Position numbers and translations under genes: made by a program
Notes under the pieces: generated by a model
What the model was told of the DNA's origin: nothing
What the model saw: only the letters and a program-made list of their open reading frames with translations
Database searches by the model: none
Part shown: one piece after another, positions 7,181 to 12,440 of the stretch
Layout of the letters: the number at the start of each line of letters is the position of its first letter
How positions within the stretch are numbered: the stretch's first letter is position 1
Assembly: GCA_002367715.1 (NCBI GenBank)
Contig: DFDL01000054.1
Span: forward strand, 1-25,696
Length of the DNA stretch: 25,696 bases
Direction: 5' to 3'
Origin: Actinobacteria bacterium UBA3028
GTDB lineage: Bacteria; Actinomycetota; Actinomycetes; Nanopelagicales; Nanopelagicaceae

Positions 7181-8337
7181 TTAAGGGAATGGCAGCCGCA
7201 TGAACTATGCGGCTGCCAGTACCTCTTCTCCCCGCAAAGATTTAGCGGATCTAAAAGGTTGATGCTCTGAGTGATTCCAGCCAGCTCTGAGGCTGCTTCC
7301 AATCTTGAGCCACTTTGTACCTCACAGAATTCAATTACCTGGGTAGCTACAAGTCCAGCGATAAGTGCTACTTGAGCAGATGGGAGCTCTAAATTAAAAT
7401 TAGAAAATCCTGCCAGTAGTTCAAGTCTTCCAAAATAAGGCAGTTGCTCTGCTCGATATAAATTGATGCAGTTTAGACATGGTGATTTTCCTGGAAGAAC
7501 AATTGGCCCAATCACAATCTTCTCTTCTATTAAATCTCCAATAAGTAAGTGTGAAATCTCTTCACTCATCCATCTCTGCATGGAGTCTTGCGCAACCTTC
7601 TGAGTTGCAATTATGAAATCCGGTCGCTCGGGGAAGGTGAGATCGGTGGGCGAAAATAACTGTGAATTACGGGCGATATCAGCTAGAACATCCTCTTTCC
7701 TGAGTCCTACATCTGCGCCTCTAATAGCCAATCCACATACTTGGTCAGGGGCGATTTGAACTTTTGATCTCTTACTCTGAGCCAGATTTCGGTCGATAAT
7801 CTTGATCTGACTAAACCCACTTGCCTTCAAAATACTAAAGAGCGAGAGCGCCAATCGATTAGCTCCGAATAGAATAATTGAGAAGCCAGCTCGCTTTGAA
7901 ATTAGGTCAAGTGCAGAATTTTTTATCCCGACGCTTCGATGCCAAGAATAGAGATTCTCTTCAGCTCTGATTCGATTATTTAAACTCACTAAATTCACAG
8001 GAGCATATTCCTCGTTCTTAAAATCTTTAAATTGTGTGCTGCGATATTCGAGAAGATTTGCATCAAGTAGGGCATCTAAGATCTCTGTAACTTCAAAGCT
8101 CAAATTATCGCCCGCGGGTAGTTGGATATTCTCCGAGATCAATTCAATGATTGAATTTAAAGTCCGCCTGCCATCTAGCAAGGGGAGTAGTCCAGGTGTG
8201 AGCTGAGAGTGGATTTCAATGCCCCGATGGCCAAAGCCAACGTAGCAACTTGCATCCAAGCTTTGAGTGTTAAAAAAATTCACGCCTGGCTTAAACCTTG
8301 GGAAAGAGGTAGCTCTTGATTTATCCAAATTATTCAT
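7177..8337 (-). CDS. ThiF/cyclodehydratase-like protein of unknown function
   Basis: 386 residues. The N-terminal part (about 45-100) resembles the winged-helix/peptide-clamp region of TOMM (thiazole/oxazole-modified peptide) cyclodehydratase C proteins (LLDGRRTLNSII...LLDANLLE). A Rossmann-like core begins near FSIILFGANRLA (152-163), with a degenerate glycine loop. The C-terminal part has GPIVLPGKSPCLNCINLYR, the hallmark of 'bacteriocin biosynthesis cyclodehydratase' annotations. The CLNC pair and the terminal C380/C382 (SSCGCH) could bind zinc as in E1-like proteins. Similar genes sit beside whiB7/wblC and uvrD2 in other actinobacteria as I recall, with unknown function. No precursor peptide, YcaO or dehydrogenase is nearby. 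Its last codons form a perfect hairpin and its stop overlaps that of whiB7. Confidence 0.72.
   Translation of the reverse strand: MNNLDKSRATSFPRFKPGVNFFNTQSLDASCYVGFGHRGIEIHSQLTPGLLPLLDGRRTLNSIIELISENIQLPAGDNLSFEVTEILDALLDANLLEYRSTQFKDFKNEEYAPVNLVSLNNRIRAEENLYSWHRSVGIKNSALDLISKRAGFSIILFGANRLALSLFSILKASGFSQIKIIDRNLAQSKRSKVQIAPDQVCGLAIRGADVGLRKEDVLADIARNSQLFSPTDLTFPERPDFIIATQKVAQDSMQRWMSEEISHLLIGDLIEEKIVIGPIVLPGKSPCLNCINLYRAEQLPYFGRLELLAGFSNFNLELPSAQVALIAGLVATQVIEFCEVQSGSRLEAASELAGITQSINLLDPLNLCGEKRYWQPHSSCGCHSLN
7191..7217. terminator. Perfect 11-bp hairpin at convergent whiB7 / ThiF-like gene ends
   Basis: GGCAGCCGCAT (7191-7201), loop GAACT, then the exact complement (7207-7217). There is no T-tract on either side, so it may be a U-less terminator or transcript-end stabiliser. 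It lies 10 nt after the whiB7 stop and inside the last codons of the minus-strand gene. Confidence 0.55.
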
Positions 8338-8425
8338 AGCGGCGAGTATTTACGAGTTGACTCTTGGCGCCTGCGCTCGAATATAAAACTGTGGGGAGCC
8401 TGCCCTTATCTCACCCTCGGCAATG

Positions 8426-8458
8426 AAAAAAACGCCCCCTGCTTTCACAAGGGGCGTT
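8426..8458 (-). terminator. Intrinsic terminator of the DUF5679 gene
   Basis: Read on the minus strand: AACGCCCC, a 12-nt loop, GGGGCGTT, then a run of T. It starts about 30 nt after the stop of the small zinc-ribbon gene. Confidence 0.88.
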
Positions 8459-8489
8459 CGAATTACTTGGTGCTATTAATTACTTGATT

Positions 8490-8663
8490 TTATTGAGCCT
8501 TACCAAGAATACGGTTAACTTTTGTTCCACATACTGGGCAGATGCCTTGTGCCATACGGCGACCTGACTCAGAGACTTTTACGTGGCCTTCGAAAGCACG
8601 CTTCTCTTTGCACTTAACGCAGTAAGCCTCACCTTTATATTCTTCAGCCGTTACTTCAGCCAT
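8490..8663 (-). CDS. Small double CxxC protein, DUF5679 family
   Basis: 57 residues: CVKC near 15-18 and CPVC near 42-45, with the conserved core VKVSESGRRMAQG between them and KVNRILGKAQ at the end. This matches the DUF5679 family of very small actinobacterial zinc-ribbon-like proteins, of unknown function. The two CxxC pairs probably bind one zinc ion. A GGAGGG Shine-Dalgarno (complement of 8669-8674) lies 5 nt before the ATG, and a strong intrinsic terminator follows, so it is an independent unit. Confidence 0.88.
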   Translation of the reverse strand: MAEVTAEEYKGEAYCVKCKEKRAFEGHVKVSESGRRMAQGICPVCGTKVNRILGKAQ

Positions 8664-8698
8664 TATGACCCTCCAATCGCCGCACTCTCAAAAGCTTG

Positions 8699-8741
8699 GG
8701 GGTATCCCAAACCCTGCGTGCGTATACGCTTACGATACCCC
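8699..8741. repeat. Inverted repeat GGGGTATC/GATACCCC with internal GCGTATACGC palindrome
   Basis: GGGGTATC (8699-8706) and GATACCCC (8734-8741) flank the 10-bp palindrome GCGTATACGC (8720-8729). It lies between the end of the YgjP-like gene and the start of the DUF5679 gene, both minus strand. It could be a weak terminator for the former (CAAGCTTTT follows on that strand) or an operator for the latter. Confidence 0.5.
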
Positions 8742-8765
8742 TGAACACGCTCATAAGCGGGGATT

Positions 8766-9473
8766 TCACTCATAAATTGGCGGTAACACCAGTATTTCAT
8801 CGGGCGCGCCCACGGTTCCAGCCTCATATCCCTCTAAAAAGGCCTCAGCCCGCTGTCTCTCGGGGTATCTGGCCAATAATTCACGGAAGTCATCCCCATG
8901 GCCAGCAATCCTCAGGTGGATGAGTTCATGGAATAAGACGTACCGGATCACATACTCCGGGGCAGAATTTAGGCGATCTGAGATTCGAATAGTTTTATCA
9001 ACTGTTGTGCAGGAGCCCCAGCGCTCGCGCATACTGCGCCAAGTAATTGAGATTGGGCGCTCGCTAAAATCGGGCAGAAATTCGCGGAGAATTTGATCAC
9101 TCATTTCAAAAAGCGTTGAGTCACTCTTTCGGAGCTTATTCTCACGTTTTAAAACTAGGTCAATCATTTCTGGGATAACTTCAATCTCTTGGCGGCGACT
9201 TAATCGATCTGGAATATGAATCTCGATAAGACCATTTGCCCTAAAGGCATGGAGGGTGCGCTTTCTTCGGGTACTTCTTATCACCCTAAAGGCTGGAAGT
9301 TTGGAAAGTAGCTCCCGCTCCTCCTGCTTAATTGATTTCTTTGGGGTGAGAGCCGGCATTTGAGGGAAGATATCTGCAAAAATTTCACCTTGAACAAAGT
9401 TCTCCACTGAATTTATGGATTTGCCTGGTTCACTACTCTCGGTAATCGGAAAATTGGCGCTAGGGAAGTCCAT
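8766..9473 (-). CDS. YgjP-like M48-type metallopeptidase (DUF45)
   Basis: 235 residues with the zinc-peptidase motif HELIH (codons at 8916-8930) followed by GHGDDFRELLARY, the YgjP/DUF45 pattern in which a downstream His or Glu completes the metal site. The upstream SITWRSMRERWGSCTTVDKTIRISDRLNSAPEYVIRYV stretch is also typical of the family. No membrane segment is seen, so it is probably cytoplasmic. Substrate unknown. The start has a GGGGGA-type ribosome site a few nt upstream. DnaA-box-like sites lie 38-69 bp upstream of the start. Confidence 0.87.
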   Translation of the reverse strand: MDFPSANFPITESSEPGKSINSVENFVQGEIFADIFPQMPALTPKKSIKQEERELLSKLPAFRVIRSTRRKRTLHAFRANGLIEIHIPDRLSRRQEIEVIPEMIDLVLKRENKLRKSDSTLFEMSDQILREFLPDFSERPISITWRSMRERWGSCTTVDKTIRISDRLNSAPEYVIRYVLFHELIHLRIAGHGDDFRELLARYPERQRAEAFLEGYEAGTVGAPDEILVLPPIYE

Positions 9474-9510
9474 ATTTTTAATCCCCCTGTTCTCCCCAGA
9501 TTTTGGTGAG

Positions 9511-9542
9511 TTATCAACTGCTTATGCACAAGTTTATCAACA
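9511..9542 (+). promoter_or_regulatory. Cluster of three DnaA-box-like sites
   Basis: TTATCAACT (9511-9519), TTATGCACA (9522-9530) and TTATCAACA (9534-9542) lie in the same orientation at 11- and 12-bp steps. The middle one matches TTATNCACA exactly; the others have one or two mismatches. Weaker forms occur at 9596 (TTATCAAAC) and 9628 (TTATCCGAT). The surrounding DNA is AT-rich. Confidence 0.4.
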
Positions 9543-9665
9543 GCCCATCCATATTTCCTTTAATTTGAGGAGAACTCCCTAGTTATTAAATTCGCTTATC
9601 AAACTTTCTATATTTTTCACTCCATATTTATCCGATATTCCAAATTCTCGAAGCCAAATCCCTAA

Positions 9666-9671
9666 TATAAT
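9666..9671 (+). promoter_or_regulatory. Putative -10 (TATAAT) for the 9678-9810 RNA
   Basis: A perfect TATAAT in the gap between two minus-strand genes, with transcription expected from about 9678. No good -35 was seen 16-18 bp upstream. Confidence 0.4.
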
Positions 9672-9677
9672 CTTCGC

Positions 9678-9810
9678 AAATGGCGGTAATTAAAGTTGAT
9701 TATGGCTAGCAATTACTTTAGGTTCTAGCCACGAAGTTCTCGGATAACCGTTCATTGTTTGCAAGGGGAAGGCAAACAAAGAATCGTGCGCCCGGGGACT
9801 TCGCTTTTTA
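9678..9810 (+). ncRNA. Candidate structured small RNA, family not recognised
   Basis: This fills the second half of a 337-bp gap (9474-9810) with no supportable protein gene. Hairpin 1: GGCTAG (9704-9709) with CTAGCC (9725-9730). Element 2: a 12-bp stem of 9732-9743 with 9792-9803 (two G-U pairs), enclosing a perfect 8-bp hairpin TTGTTTGC/GCAAACAA (9755-9762 with 9772-9779) whose loop is AAGGGGAAG. One base later comes a T5 tract (9805-9809), giving a terminator-like end on the plus strand only. TATAAT at 9666-9671 could be its promoter. There is no plus-strand gene upstream to need a terminator here, which argues for an independent RNA. The end abuts the stop of the convergent DUF2342 gene. 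Confidence 0.5.
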
Positions 9811-11106
9811 TTAAATCAGACCCGAGAGGTCATCTGGCACCACTGTGCTATCTAAGAATTTTTTAACATCCGCTAAATCTTGCGCTCTTGGCAGAAGTGC
9901 TGGATCTTCCCAGCGCTGATCTCGCTCTGCGATTCCAATCTCGCTCTCAACTTCAAACCAGAAGTGCGAACACTCGCGCATCTTTCTGGGAGAAACTTCT
10001 AAACCAAGCAGAGTCGCAAATAGTTGTTGGGTTGGTGATTTGGTAGCTCTTCTACGACGCAGAGTTTCACTAAGAGCGGGATAAGAAGGAAGTCGATCAC
10101 CAACCGCCTTAGTTGTTATGTAATCAATCCAACCTTCGATAAGGGCCAGAATAATCTCTAGTTTTGCAAGAGCTGCTTCTTGGGCTGGACTCTGAACAGG
10201 CTTAAAGAGGCCGGCATTAATTGCAACTGTAATTGATTCTGGATTATTAATATCAAGCTCACCGGTCTCAAGTGCGCGCTCAGCTTGTTCTTGAATCGAA
10301 TCAATATCAATTTTTATTCCAGAACCAAATGAGGCGATCGCACTCTGTACATACTCAGCGAGCCAAGGAGTATGTGTGAAGAGTCTTGAGGCAGCAGCCT
10401 CTCTAATTGCAAGAAAGATTCGCACCTCATCTAAAGGAATATCTAAACCATCTGCCCAGGCTGAAATATTCTGTGGAATCAGGCGGGCCTGGCTCTGATT
10501 GAATAATGGAATTGCCACATCATTTGAACCAGTTACCGCGAGCGCTAGCTGGCCAACTGATGTTCCAAGTTGGTTTGTAATTAACGAGCCCATAAAAGCC
10601 CGCATAATCGGCATAACTGCTGAAATTTCTGGTGCACTCACCTCCTCCTCGCCCAGAGGGCTGGCTCTTAGGACATCAGTTAGCGCACTTGCCATTCCAT
10701 TAGCCAGTGGCTCAATCAAATTTGCCCAATTTGGAATCGTTGAATCGAGCCAATCTCTACGGCTCCATGCTGGAAGATTTGATCTTGAAAGAGCAGGAAA
10801 ATTTGTTGCCTCATCCAACCAAGTATTTGCAATATCGAGTGCAACTTGGGCATCTGCAATATCTTGCGAACCAACCGGCAGATCACCTTGGCTTGCGATA
10901 AATTTTCGAGAGAGATCACGCAGAACTTCGGATGAAATAAGTGGGCCTGAAGATCCAGATTTATTTGCAGCAGCAAAGAGAGTTTGCGGGTTTAATCCAA
11001 AGTTAGAGAGTTGGGCAAATAGCTCTTTGAATTCTGCACTCTGACTAGCATCAAGATTAAAGTCATCAGGATTAAAGTCTGGTCCAAAGCCAAAGTTTCC
11101 GCTCAT
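9811..11106 (-). CDS. DUF2342 / zincin-like 'putative hydrolase' (Rv3195-like)
   Basis: A 431-residue soluble protein with a Gly/Phe/Asp-rich start (MSGNFGFGPDFNPDDF) and the conserved family segments RLFTHTPWLAEYV, LALIEGWIDYITTKAVGDRLPS, LRRRRATKSPTQQLFATLLGLEVSPRKMRE and RWEDPALLPRAQDLAD. Databases often call the family a zinc-dependent metalloprotease (zincin_2), but no HExxH is visible here: the corresponding helix reads LIEGWIDYI. Function unknown. ATG 11106 is preferred to TTG 11127 because an AAAGGTGG Shine-Dalgarno lies between them at good distance. It is divergent from the small membrane protein/Lon-like unit, as Rv3195 is from Rv3194c. Confidence 0.85.
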   Translation of the reverse strand: MSGNFGFGPDFNPDDFNLDASQSAEFKELFAQLSNFGLNPQTLFAAANKSGSSGPLISSEVLRDLSRKFIASQGDLPVGSQDIADAQVALDIANTWLDEATNFPALSRSNLPAWSRRDWLDSTIPNWANLIEPLANGMASALTDVLRASPLGEEEVSAPEISAVMPIMRAFMGSLITNQLGTSVGQLALAVTGSNDVAIPLFNQSQARLIPQNISAWADGLDIPLDEVRIFLAIREAAASRLFTHTPWLAEYVQSAIASFGSGIKIDIDSIQEQAERALETGELDINNPESITVAINAGLFKPVQSPAQEAALAKLEIILALIEGWIDYITTKAVGDRLPSYPALSETLRRRRATKSPTQQLFATLLGLEVSPRKMRECSHFWFEVESEIGIAERDQRWEDPALLPRAQDLADVKKFLDSTVVPDDLSGLI

Positions 11107-11418
11107 CACTTGCCACCTTTCTGTCAACTTACCTGATCGCTTAAATTTTCTTGAAAACTACTTAGTTAACCGTATTTAACTTAACGGAAAATGGTTGGGA
11201 TTTCTTCCCAAATTCGCTGAAATAATCCTTAATTCTCAACAAAGTAAAGGTGACCAGGCCACCTGACTCCTTAGATTTCTGTTGAATAATAGGAATTTCT
11301 CCGCCCCACTTGTTAAGGTTCTCCCCACAGGCGTGAAGTAAATCGCTTAACTTACTTATACTAAGTTACTTATAAATTAAAGCTAGTTTTACTTAGAAAA
11401 TGGAGTCAGGTAACGTAA
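11107..11418. other. 312-bp AT-rich divergent intergenic region
   Basis: No supportable gene. It holds short inverted repeats: TTGGGA/TCCCAA (11195-11200 with 11206-11211), AGGTG/CACCT (11248-11252 with 11260-11264) and AACTTA/TAAGTT (11349-11354 with 11362-11367). The last surrounds TATACT (11357-11362), a plausible -10 for the plus-strand gene at 11419. The two flanking transcripts must start here. Confidence 0.5.
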
Positions 11419-11622
11419 ATGGATTTAGCTCCCACCGGCAGTTCAGTCTTCGCCGCCCTAATCTGGTGGCTAGTGCCATTCTTCGCTGTCTTGGGCGCGA
11501 TTATCTATGTAATCTGGATCGCCAAATTTAAAGATAAATTTACAAATGAGACCAATCGCTCGGTTAATAAGTTTCAAAGCTTTCAAGAGAGCTTCCGGGA
11601 TGACCCCTCGTCCAATTCCTAA
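11419..11622 (+). CDS. Small single-pass membrane protein, hypothetical
   Basis: 67 residues. One hydrophobic segment at about 10-33 (FAALIWWLVPFFAVLGAIIY) is followed by a charged, probably cytoplasmic tail (KFKDKFTNETNRSVNKF). An AGG Shine-Dalgarno lies about 8 nt before the ATG. Its end overlaps the start of the Lon-like protease gene by 23 bp, so the two are likely translationally coupled. No known family was recognised; it may help place or regulate the protease. Confidence 0.7.
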   Translation: MDLAPTGSSVFAALIWWLVPFFAVLGAIIYVIWIAKFKDKFTNETNRSVNKFQSFQESFRDDPSSNS

Positions 11623-12382
11623 GTACCATTCAAGACCCGCGCTCCTCCTCCTAATTTCAGTCTCCCTGCTTGCACTCCTCTGGCCCGCCCCATTTGCGAT
11701 TATTTCTCCAGGTCCAGTAACAAACCTCTTAGGTAAGAGCGTAAAGATCAATGAAGATTTTGACCTTGAAACTTCTGGCAAATTATTTTCCCTCTCGGTT
11801 TACGTAACTAATCCAGAGAGCAAGCCACCTGGAATATTGGTATTAGCAGCTTGGATGAGTGGCAAGTCTTTAGTCCTACCAAATGAATTAGTTTATGAGA
11901 GCGGCCAGACCACAGATGCTGCCAATCGAGAGGCTAAGCGAGAGATGCAGAGCTCTGAAGCCAAGGCTGCAATCGCCGCAGCAAATTTCTTAAAGAAGTT
12001 AGATCCAGGCAAGGCGCTGGATTGGAAGCAATCCGATATTGAATTTGCAATGAAAAAAGTTGGCGGCCCAAGTGCGGGACTAGCTTTCTCTATTGCACTT
12101 ATTGCAAGGCTTCAGTCACCAGAGTTAATTGCAGGCAGGTCAATTGCTGTAACCGGCACAATTAACGAGAGTGGCGATGTGGGTGGAATCGGCGGCTTGG
12201 ATCAAAAATTGATATCCGCAGCAAAGGCTGGAGCGAGGCTTGCAATATTTCCTCAGACCAACTGTCGAGATTTAACGATTGATGTTCCTGGCATTCAACT
12301 TCTTCCAGTTTCAAACTTATCTCAGGCAATTCACGGCTTATCGAGCTCGGAATTTGCCAAATCACTGAGCTGTGAGAGCTGA
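11600..12382 (+). CDS. Membrane-anchored Lon-like (S16) serine protease, YlbL/Rv3194c type, without PDZ
   Basis: 260 residues from ATG 11600. This start is chosen over ATG 11546 because it leaves a normal short N-terminus (MTPRPIPKYHSR) before the signal anchor PALLLLISVSLLALLW and the family motif ISPGPVTNLLG. The Lon-type proteolytic domain has GGPSAGLAF (catalytic Ser) and GGLDQKLISAAKAGA (catalytic Lys), with VTGTINESGDVGGIGG between. Relatives of about 340-360 aa carry a PDZ domain between the SEAKAAIAAANFL region and GGPSAG. Here only about 25 residues separate those points, so the PDZ domain is missing. The active site should face outside the membrane. It precedes the UPF0182 gene, as Rv3194c precedes Rv3193c. 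Confidence 0.85.
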   Translation: MTPRPIPKYHSRPALLLLISVSLLALLWPAPFAIISPGPVTNLLGKSVKINEDFDLETSGKLFSLSVYVTNPESKPPGILVLAAWMSGKSLVLPNELVYESGQTTDAANREAKREMQSSEAKAAIAAANFLKKLDPGKALDWKQSDIEFAMKKVGGPSAGLAFSIALIARLQSPELIAGRSIAVTGTINESGDVGGIGGLDQKLISAAKAGARLAIFPQTNCRDLTIDVPGIQLLPVSNLSQAIHGLSSSEFAKSLSCES

Positions 12383-12428
12383 TTTTTGCGTAAAAAATAC
12401 TAATTGTTCGATACCAATTGACATTGGG

Positions 12429-12434
12429 TAGGCT
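12429..12434 (+). promoter_or_regulatory. Putative -10 (TAGGCT) of leaderless UPF0182 mRNA
   Basis: TAGGCT, then 6 nt, then ATG 12441. A TTGTTC at 12404-12409 could be a weak -35 (19-bp spacer). AGG within the same stretch could alternatively act as a ribosome site. Confidence 0.45.
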
Positions 12435-12440
12435 TACGCC

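Noticed and set aside
7177..8337. A thiazole/oxazole peptide (TOMM) biosynthetic cluster around the ThiF-like gene
   Set aside because: Neighbours are whiB7, a DUF5679 gene and a YgjP-like gene; no YcaO, dehydrogenase or precursor peptide could be found within the window.
9474..9810. Chromosomal replication origin, suggested by DnaA-box-like sites in AT-rich DNA
   Set aside because: No dnaA, dnaN or other origin genes are nearby, only three good sites are present, and neighbours are non-origin genes in other actinobacteria.
11546..11599. Longer N-terminus for the Lon-like protease (MRPIARLISFKAFKRASG)
   Set aside because: It overlaps the upstream gene by 77 bp and has no ribosome site; the start at 11600 gives a normal signal anchor.
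12418..12423. Perfect TTGACA as a -35 for the UPF0182 gene
   Set aside because: It is only 5 bp from the TAGGCT hexamer, and a 17-bp spacer would put the -10 on the start codon; probably chance.
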